Assembly (NCBI RefSeq): GCF_036898095.1
Contig: NC_090729.1
Coordinates: 83,160,439 to 83,224,438 of the forward strand
Direction of reading: 5' to 3'
DNA length: 64,000 nucleotides
DNA from: Palaemon carinicauda
Lineage: Eukaryota > Arthropoda > Malacostraca > Decapoda > Palaemonidae
In this document: one piece after another, positions 25,901 to 40,850 of the stretch
Numbering within the stretch: the first letter of the stretch is position 1
Layout: each line of letters starts with the position of its first letter
Translations under genes and position numbers: made by a program
The notes under the pieces: model-generated
What the model was told of the DNA's origin: nothing
What the model saw: only the letters and a program-made list of their open reading frames with translations
Database searches by the model: none

Positions 25901-28900
25901 TGACTGAGCTGACATAGTCAATATGATGTAGTATATACATCAATTGGCGACATTAGAATGGGATTAACGATTTAGTCTCAACCAGTATTTTGTACATTAC
26001 AGATGAGTAAGCTGACATAGTGAATATGAGGTAGTATATACATCAATTGGCGACATTAGAATGGGATTAACGATTTAGTCTCAACCAGTATTTTGTACAT
26101 TACAAGAGAGTGAGCTGACATAGTCAATATGATGTAGTATATACATCAATTGGCGACATTAGAATGGGATTAACGATTTAGTCTCAACCAGTATTTTGTA
26201 CATTACAGATGAGTAAGCTGATATAGTAAATATAATGTAGTATATACATCAATTAGCGACATTAGAATAGGATTAACGATTTAGTCTCAACCAGTATTTT
26301 GTACATTGCAAGAGAGCGAGGTGACATAGTAAATATAATGTAGTATATACATCAATTGGCAACATTAGAATGGGATTAACGATTTAGTCTCAACCATTAT
26401 TTTGTACATTACAAGAAAGTGAGATGACATAGTGAATATAATGTAGTATATACATCAATTGGCGACATTAGAATGGGATTAACGATTTAGTCTCAACCAG
26501 TATTTTGTACATTGCAAGAGAGTGAGGTGACATAGTTAATATAATGTAGTATATACATCAACTGGCGATATTAGAATGGGATTAGCGATTTAGTCTCAAC
26601 CAGTATTTTGTACATTATAGGTGAGTGAGCTGACATAGTAAATATGATGTAGTATATACATCAATTGGCGACATTAGAATGGGATTAACGATTTAGTCTC
26701 AACCAGTATTTTGTACATTACAAGAGAGTGAGCTGACATAGTAAATATAATGTTGTACATACATCAATTACCGACATTAAAATGGGATTAACGATTTAGT
26801 CTCAACCAGTATTTTGTACATTGCAAGAGAGTGAGGTGACATAGTAAATATAATGTAGTATATACATCAATTGGCGACATTAGAATGGGATTAACGATTT
26901 AGTCTCAACCAGTATTTTGTACATTGCAAGACAGTGAGGTGACATAGTAAATATAATGTAGTATATACATCAATTGGCGACATTAGAATGGGATTAACGA
27001 TTTAGTCTCAACCAGTATTTTGTACATTGCAAGAGAGTGAGGTGACATAGTAAATATAATGTAGTATATACATCAATTGGCGACATTAGAATGGGATTAA
27101 CGATTTAGTCTCAACCAGTATTTTGTACATTACAAGAGAGCGAGCTGACATAGTAAATATAATATAGTATATACATCAATTGGCGACATTAGAATGGGAT
27201 TAACGATTTAGTCTCAACGAGTATTTTGTACATTGCAAGAGAGTGAGGTGACATAGTAAATATAATGTAGTATATACATCAATTGGCGACATTAGAATGG
27301 GATTAACGATTCAGTCTCAACCAGTATTTTGTACATTACAAGAGAGTGAGGTGACATAGTAAATGTAATGTAGTATAAACATCAATTGGCGACATTAGAA
27401 TGGGATTAACGATTTAGTCTCAACCAGTATTTTATACATTACAAGAGAGTGAGGTGACATAGTAAATATAATGTAGTATATACATCAATTGGCGACATTA
27501 GAATGGGATTAACGATTTAGTCTCAACCAGTATTTTGTACATTATAGGTGAGTGAGCTGACATAGTAAATATGATGTAGTATATACATAAATTGGCGACA
27601 TTACAATTGGATTAATGATTTAGTCTCAAACAGTATTTTGTACATTATAGGTGAGTGAGCTGACATAGTAAATATTATGTAGTATATACATCAATTGGCG
27701 ACATTAGAATGGGATTAACGATTTAGTCTCAACGAGTATTTTGTATATTATAAGAGAGTGAGCTGACATAGTAAATATGATGTAGTATATACATCAATTG
27801 GCGACATTAGAATGGGATTAATGATTTAGTCTCAACCAGTATTTTGTACATTGCAAGACAGTGAGGTGACATAGTAAATATAATGTAGTATATACATCAA
27901 TTGGCGACATTAGAATGGGATTAACGATTTAGTCTCAACCAGTATTTTGTACATTGCAAGAGAGTGAGGTGACATAGTAAATATAATGTAGTATATACAT
28001 CAATTGGAGACATTAGAATGGGATTAACGATTCAGTCTCAACCAGTATTTTATACATTACAAGAGAGTGAGGTGACATAGTAAATATAATGTAGTATATA
28101 CATCAATTGGCGACATTATAATGGTATTAACGATTTAGTCTCAACCAGTATTTTGTACATTATAGGTGAGTGAGCTGACATAGTAAATATTATGTAGTAT
28201 ATACATCAATTGGCGACATTAGAATGGGATTAACGATTTAGTCTCAACCAGTATTTTGTACATTACAAGAGAGTGAGCTGACATAGTAAATATGATGTAG
28301 TATATACATCAATTGGCGACATTAGAATGGGATTAATGATTTAGTGTCAACCAGTATTTTGTACATTATAGGTGAGTGAGCTGACATAGTAAATATGATG
28401 TAGTATATACATCAATTGGCGACATTAGAATAGGATTAACGATTTAGTCTCAACCAGAATTTTGTACATTATAGGTGAGTGAGCTGACATAGTAAATATG
28501 ATGTAGTATATACATCAATTGGCGACATTAGAATGGGATTAACGATTTAGTCTCAACCAGTATTTTGTACATTACAGATGAGTAAGCTGACATAGTGAAT
28601 ATGATGTAGTATATACATCAATTGGCGACATTAGAATGGGATAAACGATTTAGTCTCAACCAGTATTTTGTACATTACCGATGAGTAAGCTGACATAGTA
28701 AATATGATGTAGTATATACATCAATTGGCGACATTAGAATAGGATTAACGATTAAGTCTCAACCAGTATTTTGTACATTACAGATGAGTAACCTGACATA
28801 GTCAATATGATGTAGTATATACATCAATTGGCGACATTAGAATGGGATTAACGATTTAGTCTCAACCAGTATTTTGTACATTACAGATGAGTAAGCTGAC

Positions 28901-31900
28901 ATAGTGCATATAATGTAGTATATACATCAATTGGCGACATTAGAATTGGTTAAACGATTTAGTCTCAACCTGTATTTTGTACAATACAGATGAGTAAGCT
29001 GACATAGTCAATATGATGTAGTATATATATATCAATTGGCGACATTAGAATGGGATTAACGATTTAGTCTCAACCAGTATTTTGTACATTACAAGAGAGT
29101 GAGCTGACATAGTCAATATGATGTAGTATATACATCAATTGGCGACATTAGAATGGGATTAACGATTTAGTCTCAACCAGTATTTTGTACATTACAGATG
29201 AGTGAGCTGACATAGTAAATATAATGTAGTATATACATCAATTGGCGACATTAGAATGGGATTAACGATTTAGTCTCAACCAGTATTTTGTAAATTACAA
29301 GAGAGTGAGGTGACATGGTAAATATGACGTAGTATATACATCAATTGGCGACATTAGAATAGGATTAACGATTAAGTCTCTACCAGTATTGTGTACATTA
29401 CAGATGAGTAAGCTGACATAGTCAATATGATGTAGTATATACATCAATTGGCGACATTAGAATGGGAAAAACGTTTTAGTCTCATTCAGTATTTTGTACA
29501 TTACAGATGAGTAAGCTGACATAGTGAATATGACGTAGTATATACATCAATTGGCGACATTAGAATGGGATTAACGATTAAGTCTCTACCAGTATTTTGT
29601 ACATTACAGATGAGTAAGCTGACATAGTGAATATGATGTAGTATATACATCAATTGGCGACATTAGAATGGGATTAACGATTTAGTCTCAACCAGTATTT
29701 TGTACATTACAGATGAGTAAGCTGACATAGTGAATATGATGTAGTATATACATCAATTGGCGACATTAGAATGGGATTAGCGATTTAGTCTCAACCATTA
29801 TTTTGTACATTACAAGAGAGTGAACTGACATAGTAAATATGATGTAGTATATATATCAATTGGCGACATTAGAATGGGATTAACGATTTAGTCTCAACCA
29901 GTATTTTGTACATTATAGGTGAGTGAGCTGACATAGTAAATATGATGTAGTATATACATCAATTGGCGACATTAGAATGGGATTAACGATTTAGTCTCAA
30001 CCAGAATTTTGTACATTATAAGTGAGTGAGCTGACATAGTAAATATGACGTAGTATATACATCAATTGGCGACATTAGAATGGGATTAACGATTTAGTCT
30101 CAACCAGTATTTTGTACATTACAGATGACTGAGCTGATATAGTCAATATGATGTAGTATATACATCAATTGGCGACATTAGAATGGGATTAACGATTTAG
30201 TCTCAACCAGTATTTTGTACATTACAGATGAGTAAGCTGACATAGTGAATATGATGTAGTATATACATCAATTGGTGACATTAGAATGGGATTAACAATT
30301 TAGTCTCAACCAGTATTTTGTACATTACAAGAGAGTGAGCTGACATAGTAAATATAATGTAGTATATACATCAATTACCGACATTAAAATGGGATTAACG
30401 ATTTAGTCTCAACCAGTATTTTGTATATTGCAAGAGAGTGAGGTGACATAGTAAATATAATGTAGTATATACATCAATTGGCGACATTAGAATGGGATTA
30501 ATGATTTAGTCTCAACCAGTATTTTGTACATTGCAAGAGAGTGAGGTGACATAGTAAATATAATGTAGTATATACATCAATTGGCGATATTAGAATGGGA
30601 TTAACGATTTAGTCTCAACCAGTATTTTGTACATTGCAAGAGAGTGAGGTGACATAGTAAATATAATGTAGTATATACATCAATTGGCGACATTAGAATG
30701 GGATTAACGATTTAGTCTCAACCAGTATTTTGTACATTACAATAGAGCGAGCTGACATAGTAAATATAATGTAGTATATACATCAATTGGCGACATTAGA
30801 ATGGGATTAACGATTTAGTCTCAACGAGTATTTTGTACATTGCAAGAGAGTGATGTGACATAGTAAATATAATGTAGTATATACATCAATTGGCGACATT
30901 ATAATGGAATTAACGATTCAGTCTCAACCAGTATTTTGTACATTACAAGAGAGTGAGGTGACATAGTAAATGTAATGTAGTATATACATCAATTGGCGAC
31001 ATTAGAATGGGATTAACGATTTAGTCTCAACCAGTATTTTATACATTACAAGAGAGTGAGGTGACATAGTAAATATAATGTAGTATATACATCAATTGGC
31101 GACATTAGAATGGGATTAACGATTTAGTCTCAACCAGTATTTTGTACATTATAAGTGAGTGAGCTGACATAGTAAATATGATGTAGTATATACATCAATT
31201 GGCGACATTACAATTGGATTAATGATTTAGTCTCAAACAGTATTTTGTACATTATAGGTGAGTGAGCTGACATAGTAAATATTATGTAGTATATACATCA
31301 ATTGGCGACATTAGAATGGGATTAACGATTTAGTCTCAACCAGTATTTTGTACATTGCAAGAGAGTGAGGAGACATAGTAAATATAATGTAGTATATACA
31401 TCAATTGGAGACATTAGAATGGGATTAACGATTCAGTCTCAACCAGTATTTTATACATTACAAGAGAGTGAGGTGACATAGTAAATATAATGTAGTATAT
31501 ACATCAATTGGCGACATTATAATGGGATTAACGATTTAGTCTCAACCAGTATTTTGTACATTATAGGTGAGTGAGCTGACTTAGTAAATATTATGTAGTA
31601 TATACATCAATTGGCGACATTAGAATAGGATTAACGATTTAGTCTCAACCAGAATTTTGTACATTATAGGTGAGTGAGCTGACATAATAAATATAATGTA
31701 GTATATACATCAATTGGCGACATTAGAATAGGATTAACGATTTAGTCTCAACCAGTATTTTGTACATTACAGATGAGTCATCTGACATAGTAAATATAAT
31801 GTAGTATATACATCAATTGGCGACATTAGAATGGGATTAACGATTTAGTCTCAACCAGTATTTTGTACATTACAAGAGAGTGAGGTGACATAGTAAATAT

Positions 31901-34702
31901 AATGTAGTATATACATCAATTGGCGACATTAGAATAGGATTAACGATTAAGTCTCTACCAGTATTTTGTACTTTACAGATGATTAAGCTGACATAGTGAA
32001 TATGATGTAGTATATACATCAATTGGCAACATTAGAATGGGATTAACGATTTAGTCTCAACCAGTATTTTGTAAATTACAGATGAGTAAGCTGACATAGT
32101 GAATATGATGTAGTATATACATCAATTGGCGACATTAGAATAGGATAAACGATTCAGTCTCAACCAGTATTTTGTACATTACAAGAGAGTGAGCTGACAT
32201 AGTAAATATGATGTTGTATATATATCAATTGGCGACATTAGAATGGGATTAACGATTTAGTCTCAACCAGTATTTTGTACATTACAAGAGAGTGAGCTGA
32301 CATAGTAAATATGATGTAGTATATACATCAATTGGCGATATTAGAATGGGATAAACGATTTATTCTCAACCAGTATTTTGTACATTACAAGAGAGTGAAC
32401 TGACATAGTAAATATGATGTAGTATATATATCAATTGGCGACATTAGAATGGGATTAACAATTTAGTCTCAACCAGTATTTTGTACATTATAGGTGAGTG
32501 AGCTGACATAGTAAATATGATGTAGTATATACATAAATTGGCGACATTAGAATGGGATTAACGATTTGGTCTCAACCAGAATTTTGTACATTATAAGTGA
32601 GTAAGCTGACATAATAAATATGACGTAGTATATACATCAATTGGTGACATTAGAATGGGATTAACAATTTAGTCTCAACCAGTGTTTTGTACATTACAGA
32701 TGACTGAGCTGACATAGTCAATATGATGTAGTATATATATCAATTGGCGACATTAGAATGGGATTAACGATTTAGTCTCAACCAGTATTTTGTACATTAC
32801 AGATGAGTAAGCTGACATAGTGAATATGATGTAGTATATACATCAATTGGCGACATTAGAATGGGATTAACGATTTAGTCTCAACCAGTATTTTGTACAT
32901 TACAAGAGAGTGAGCTGACATAGTCAATATGATGTAGTATATACATCAATTGGCAATATTAGAATGGGATTAACGATTTAGTCTCAACCAGTATTTTGTA
33001 CATTACAGATGAGTAAGCTGATATAGTAAATATAATGTAGTATATACATCAATTAGCGACATTAGAATAGGATTAACGATTTAGTCTCAACCAGTATTTT
33101 GTACATTGTAAGAGAGTGAGGTGACATAGTAAATATAATGTTGTATATACATCAATTGGCAACATTAGAATAGAATTAACGATTTAGTCTCAACCATTAT
33201 TTTGTACATTACAAGAGAGTGAGGTGACATAGTGAATATATTGTAGTATATACATCAATTGGCGACATTAGAATGGGATTAACGATTTAGTCTCAACCAG
33301 TATTTTGTACATTGCAAGAGAGTGAGGTGACATAGTTAATATAATGTAGTATATACATCAACTGGCGATATTATAATGGGATTAGCGATTTAGTCTCAAC
33401 CAGTATTTTGTACATTATAGGTGAGTGAGCTGACATAGTAAATATGATGTAGTATATACATCAATTGGCGACATTAGAATGGGATTAACGATTTAGTCTC
33501 AACCAGTATTTTGTACATTACAAGAGAGTGAGCGGACATAGTAAATATAATGTAGTACATACATCAATTACCGACATTAAAATGGGATTAACGATTTAGT
33601 CTCAACCAGTATTTTGTACATTGCAAGAGAGTGAGGTGACATAGTAAATATAATGTAGTATACACATCAATTGGCGACATTAGAATGGGATTAATGATTT
33701 AGTCTCAACCAGTATTTTGTACATTGCAAGACAGTGAGGTGACATAGTAAATATAATGTAGTATATACATCAATTGGCGACATTAGAATGGGATTAACGA
33801 TTAGGTCTCAACCAGTATTTTGCACATTGCAAGAGAGTGAGGTGACATAGTAAATATAATGTAGTATATACATCAATTGGCGACATTAGAATGGGATTAA
33901 CGATTTAGTCTCAACCAGTATTTTGTACATTACAAGAGAGCGAGCTTACATAGTAAATATAATATAGTATATACATCAATTGGCGACATTAGAATGGGAT
34001 TAACGATTTAGTCTCAACGAGCATTTTGTACATTGCAAGAGAGCGAGGTGACATAGTAAATATAATGTAGTATATACATCAATTGGCGACATTAGAATGG
34101 GATTAACGATTTAGTCTCAACGAGTATTTTGTACATTGCAAGAGAGTGAGGTGACATAGTAAATATAATGTAGTATATACATCAATTGGCGACATTAGAA
34201 TGGGATTAACGATTCAGTCTCAACCAGTATTTTGTACATTACAAGAGAGTGAGGTGACATAGTAAATGTAATGTAGTATATACATCAATTGGCGACATTA
34301 GAATGGGATTAACGATTTAGTCTCAACCAGTATTTTGTACATTACAAGAGAGTGAGGTGACATAGTAAATATAATGTAGTATATACATCAATTGGCGACA
34401 TTAGAATGGGATTAACGATTTAGTCTCAACCAGTATTTTGTACATTATAGGTGAGTGAGCTGACATAGTAAATATGATGTAGTATATACATAAATTGGCG
34501 ACATTACAATTGGATTAATGATTTAGTCTCAAACAGTATTTTGTACATTATAGGTGAGTGAGGTGACATAGTAAATATTATGTAGTATATACATCAATTG
34601 GCGACATTAGAATGGGATTAACGATTTAGTCTCAATCAGTATTTTGTACATTGCAAGAGAGTGAGGTGACATAGTAAATATAATGTAGTATATACATAAA
34701 TT

Positions 34703-37700
34703 GGAGACATTAGAATGGGATTAACGATTCAGTCTCAACCAGTATTTTATACATTACAAGAGAGTGAGGTGACATAGTAAATATAATGTAGTATATACAT
34801 CAATTGGCGACATTATAATGGGATTAACGATTTAGTCTCAACCAGTATTTTGTACATTATAGGTGAGTGAGCTGACATAGTAAATATTATGTAGTATATA
34901 CATCAATTGGCGACATTAGAATGGGATTAACGATTTAGTCTCAACCAGTATTTTGTACATTACAGATGAGTGATCTGACATAGTAAATATGATGTAGTAT
35001 ATACATCAATTGGCGACATTAGAATGGGATTAACGATTTAGTCTCAACCAGTATTTTGTACATTACAAGAGAGTGAGCTGACATAGTAAATATGATGTAG
35101 TATATACATCAATTGGCGACATTAGAATAGGATTAACGATTTAGTCCCAACCAGAATTTTGCACATTATAGGTGAGTGAGATGACATAGTAAATATCATG
35201 TAGTATATACATCAATTGGCGACATTAGAATGGGATTAACGATTTAGTCTCAACCAGTATTTTGTACATTACAGATGAGTAAGCTGACATAGTGAATATG
35301 ATGTAGTATATACATCAATTGGCGACATTAGAATGGGATAAACGATTTAGTCTCAACCAGTATTTTGTACATTACAGATGAGTAAGCTGACATAGTAAAT
35401 ATGATGTAGTATATACATCAATTGGCGACATTAGAATAGGATTAATGATTTAGTCTCAACCAGTATTTTGTACATTACAGATGAGTAAGCTGACATAGTC
35501 AATATGATGTAGTATATACATCAATTGGCGACATTAGAATGGGATTAACGATTTAGTCTCAACCAGTATTTTGTACATTACAGATGAGTAAGCTGACATA
35601 GTGAATATGATGTAGTATATACATCAATTGGCGACATTAGAATTGGTTAAACGATTTAGTCTCAACCAGTATTTTGTACATTACAGATGAGTAAGCTGAC
35701 ATAGTCAATATGTTGTAGTATATATATATCAATTGGCGACATTAGAATGGGATTAACGATTTAGTCTCAACCAGTATTTTGTACATTACAAGAGAGTGAG
35801 CTGACATAGTAAATATGATGTAGTATATACATCAATTGGCGACATTAGAATGGGATTAACGATTTAGTCTCAACCAGTATTTTGTACATTACAGATGAGT
35901 GAGCTGACATAGTAAATATAATGTAGTATATACATCAATTGGTGACATTAGAATGGGATTAACGATTTAGTCTCAACCAGTATTTTGTACAATACAAGAG
36001 AGTGAGGTGACATGGTAAATGTAATGTAGTATAAACATCAATTGGCGACATTAGAATAGGATTAACGATTAAGTCTCTTCCAGTATTTTGTACTTCACAG
36101 ATGAGTAAGCTGACATAGTGAATATGATGTAGTATATACATCAATTGGCGACATTAGAATGGGATAAACGATTTAGTCTCAATCAGTATTTTGTACATTA
36201 CAAGAGAGTGAGCTGACATGGTAAATATGACGTAGTATATACATCAATTGGCGACATTAGAATAGGATTAACAATTAAGTCTCTACCAGTATTTTGTACA
36301 TTACAGATGAGTAAGCTGACATAGTCAATATGATGTAGTATATACATCAATTGGCGACATTAGAATGGGATAAACGATTTAGTCTCATTCAGTATTCTGT
36401 ACATTACAGATGAGTAAGCTGACATAGTGAATATGACGTAGTATATACATCAATTGGCGACATTAGAATGGGATTAACGATTAAGTCTCTACCAGTATTT
36501 TGTACATTACAGATGAGTAAGCTGACATAGTGAATATGATGTAGTATATACATCAATTGGCGACATTAGAATGGGATTAACGATTTAGTCTCAACCAGTA
36601 TTTTGTACATTACAGATGAGTAAGCTGCCATAGTAAATATGATGTAGTATATACATCAATTGGTGACATTAGAATGGGATTAACGATTTAGTCTCACCCA
36701 GTATTTTGTACATTGCAAGAGAGTGAGGTGACATAGTAAATATAATGTAGTATATACATCAATTGGCGACATTAGAATGGGATTAACGATTTAGTCTCAA
36801 CCAGTATTTTGTACATTACAAGAGAGTGAGGTGACATAGTAAATATAATGTAGTATATACATCAATTGGCGACATTAGAATGGGAATAACGATTTAGTCT
36901 CAACCAGTATTTTGTACATTGCAAGAGAGTGAGGTGACATAGTAAATATAATGTAGTATATTCATCAATTGGCGACATTATAATGGGATTAACGATTAAG
37001 TCTCAACCAGTATTTTGTACATTATAGTTGAGTGAGCTGACATAGTAAATATTATGTAGTATATACATCAATTGGCGACATTAGAATGGGATTAACGATT
37101 TAGTCTCAACCAGAATTTTGTACATTACAGATGAGTGAGCTGACATAGTAAATATGATGTAGTATATACATCAATTGGTGACATTAGAATGAGATTAACG
37201 ATTTAGTCTCAACCAGTATTTTGTACATTACAAGAGAGTGAGCTGACATAGTAAATATGATGTAGTATATACATCAATTGGCGACATTAGAATGGGATTA
37301 ACGATTTAGTCTCAACCAGTATTTTGTACATTATAGGTGAGTGAGCTGACATAGTAAATATGATGTAGTATATACATCAATTGGCGACATTAGAATGGGA
37401 TTAATGATTTAGTCTCAACCAGTATTTTGTACATTACAGATGAGTGAGCTGACATAGTGAATATGATGTAGTATATACATCAATTGGCAACATTAGAATG
37501 GGATAAACGATTTAGTCTCAACCAGTATTTTGTACATTATAGATGAGTAAGCTGACATAGTAAATATGATGTAGTATATACATCAATTGGCGACATTAGA
37601 ATAGGATTAACGATTCAGTCTCAACCAGTATTTTGTACATTACAAGAGAGTGAGGTAACATAGTAAATGTAATGTAGTATATACATCAATAGGTGACATT

Positions 37701-38103
37701 AGAATGGGATTAACGATTTAGTCTCAACCAGTATTTTATACATTACAAGAGAGTGAGGTGACATAGTAAATATAATGTAGTATATACATCAATTGGCGAC
37801 ATTAGAATGGGATTAACGATTTAGTCTCAACCAGTATTTTGTACATTATAGGTGAGTGAGCTGACATAGTAAATATGATGTAGTATATACATAAATTGGC
37901 GACATTACAATTGGATTAATGATTTAGTCTCAAACAGTATTTTGTACATTATAGGTGAATGAGCTGACATAGTAAATATTATGTAGTATATACATCAATT
38001 GGCGACATTAGAATGGGATTAACGATTTAGTCTCAACGAGTATTTTGTACATTGCAAGAGAGTGAGGTGACATAGTAAATATAATGTAGTATATACATCA
38101 ATT
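34703..38103. repeat. Example 33-monomer higher-order repeat unit (3401 bp)
   Basis: This interval runs from one GGAGACATTA variant to the next and is 3401 bp, or 33 monomers plus 2 bp. The following unit begins at 38104 with the same series of private variants. These include ACAATTGGATTAATGATT (34.50, 37.91 and 42.54 kb), AATATCATG (35.19, 38.60 and 39.73 kb) and TGTTGTAG followed by an expanded TATATATATATC (35.71, 39.11 and 40.25 kb). Unit boundaries are arbitrary because a tandem repeat has no natural start. The unit was found by reading variant markers, not by a self-alignment. Confidence 0.8.
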
Positions 38104-38580
38104 GGAGACATTAGAATTGGATTAACGATTCAGTCTCAACCAGTATTTTATACATTACAAGAGAGTGAGGTGACATAGTAAATATAATGTAGTATATACA
38201 TCAATTGGCGACATTATAATGGGATTAACGATTTAGTCTCAACCAGTATTTTGTACATTATAGGTGAGTGAGCTGACATAGTAAATATTATGTAGTATAT
38301 ACATCAATTGGCGACATTAGAATGGGATTAACGATTTAGTCTCAACCAGTATTTTGTACATTACAGATGAGTGATCTGACATAGTAAATATGATGTAGTA
38401 TATACATCAATTGGCGACATTAGAATGGGATTAACGATTTAGTCTCAACCAGTATTTTGTACATTACAAGAGAGTGAGCTGACATAGTAAATATGATGTA
38501 GTATATACATCAATTGGCGACTTTAGAATGGGATTAACGATTTAGTCTCAACCAGTATTTTGTACATTATAGGTGAGTGA

Positions 38581-40850
38581 GATGACATAGTAAATATCAT
38601 GTAGTATATACATCAATTGGCGACATTAGAATGGGATTAACGATTTAGTCTCAACCAGTATTTTGTACATTACAGATGAGTAAGCTGACATAGTGAATAT
38701 GATGTAGTATATACATCAATTGGCGACATTAGAATGGGATAAACGATTTAGTCTCAACCAGTATTTTGTACATTACAGATGAGTAAGCTGACATAGTAAA
38801 TATGATGTAGTATATACATCAATTGGCGACATTAGAATAGGATTAATGATTTAGTCTCAACCAGTATTTTGTACATTACAGATGAGTAAGCTGACATAGT
38901 CAATATGATGTAGTATATACATCAATTGGCGACATTAGAATGGGATTAACGATTTAGTCTCAACCAGTATTTTGTACATTACAGATGAGTAAGCTGACAT
39001 AGTGAATATGATGTAGTATATACATCAATTGGCGACATTAGAATTGGTTAAACGATTTAGTCTCAACCAGTATTTTGTACATTACAGATGAGTAAGCTGA
39101 TATAGTCAATATGTTGTAGTATATATATATCAATTGGCGACATTAGAATGGGATTAACGATTTAGTCTCAACCAGTATTTTGTACATTACAAGAGAGTGA
39201 GCTGACATAGTAAATATGATGTAGTATATACATCAATTGGCGACATTAGAATGGGATTAACGATTTAGTCTCAACCAGTATTTTGTACATTACAGATGAG
39301 TGAGCTGACATAGTAAATATAATGTAGTATATACATCAATTGGTGACATTAGAATGGGATTAACGATTTAGTCTCAACCAGTATTTTGTACAATACAAGA
39401 GAGTGAGGTGACATGGTAAATGTAATGTAGTATATACATCAATTGGCGACATTAGAATAGGATTAACGATTAAGTCTCTTCCAGTATTTTGTACTTCACA
39501 GATGCGTAAGCTGACATAGTGAATATGATGTAGTATATACATCAATTGGCGACATTAGAATGGGATTAACGATTTAGTCTCAACCAGTATTTTGTACATT
39601 ACAAGAGAGTGAGCTGACATAGTAAATATGATGTAGTATATACATCAATTGGCGACATTAGAATAGGATTAACGATTTAGTCCCAACCAGAATTTTGTAC
39701 ATTATAGGTGAGTGAGATGACATAGTAAATATCATGTAGTATATACATCAATTGGCGACATTAGAATGGGATTAACGATTTAGTCTCAACCAGTATTTTG
39801 TACATTACAGATGAGTAAGCTGACATAGTGAATATGATGTAGTATATACATCAATTGGCGACATTAGAATGGGATAAACGATTTAGTCTCAACCAGTATT
39901 TTGTACATTACAGATGAGTAAGCTGACATAGTAAATATGATGTAGTATATACATCAATTGGCGACATTAGAATAGGATTAATGATTTAGTCTCAACCAGT
40001 ATTTTGTACATTACAGATGAGTAAGCTGACATAGTCAATATGATGTAGTATATACATCAATTGGCGACATTAGAATGGGATTAACGATTTAGTCTCAACC
40101 AGTATTTTGTACATTACAGATGAGTAAGCTGACATAGTGAATATGATGTAGTATATACATCAATTGGCGACATTAGAATTGGTTAAACGATTTAGTCTCA
40201 ACCAGTATTTTGTACATTACAGATGAGTAAGCTGACATAGTCAATATGTTGTAGTATATATATATCAATTGGCGACATTAGAATGGGATTAACGATTTAG
40301 TCTCAACCAGTATTTTGTACATTACAAGAGAGTGAGCTGACATAGTAAATATGATGTAGTATATACATCAATTGACGACATTAGAATGGGATTAACGATT
40401 TAGTCTCAACCAGTATTTTGTACATTACAGATGAGTGAGCTGACATAGTAAATATAATGTAGTATATACATCATTTGGTGACATTAGAATGGGATTAACG
40501 ATTTAGTCTCAACCAGTATTTTGTACAATACAAGAGAGTGAGGTGACATGGTAAATGTAATGTAGTATATACATCAATTGGCGACATTAGAATAGGATTA
40601 ACGATTAAGTCTCTTCCAGTATTTTGTACTTCACAGATGAGTAAGCTGACATAGTGAATATGATGTAGTATATACATCAATTGGCGACATTAGAATGGGA
40701 TAAACGATTTAGTCTCAATCAGTATTTTGTACATTACAAGAGAGTGAGCTGACATGGTAAATATGACGTAGTATATACATCAATTGGCGACATTAGAATA
40801 GGATTAACAATTAAGTCTCTACCAGTATTTTGTACATTACAGATGAGTAA
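38581..40850. repeat. Tandem duplication of an 11-monomer block inside one higher-order unit
   Basis: The marker GATGACATAGTAAATATCAT occurs at 35180, 38581 and 39716. The last two are 1135 bp apart (11 monomers plus 2 bp), and the earlier step is 3401 bp. TGTTGTAG repeats at 35711, 39112 and 40247, and a 61-codon minus-strand ORF at 35959, 39360 and 40495, with the same two offsets (to within 1 bp). The 11-monomer block present once at 35.1-36.2 kb is therefore present twice here in tandem. Markers downstream of it (CTCACCCAG at 36.69 and 41.23 kb) sit 4536 bp apart, the sum of the two offsets. The duplicates are nearly identical, so the event is recent. Confidence 0.85.

Noticed and set aside
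35959..40680. Three near-identical 61-codon minus-strand ORFs (35959, 39360, 40495)
   Set aside because: They lie wholly in satellite monomers and exist because the higher-order repeat copies the same variant run. No start context and no protein family.
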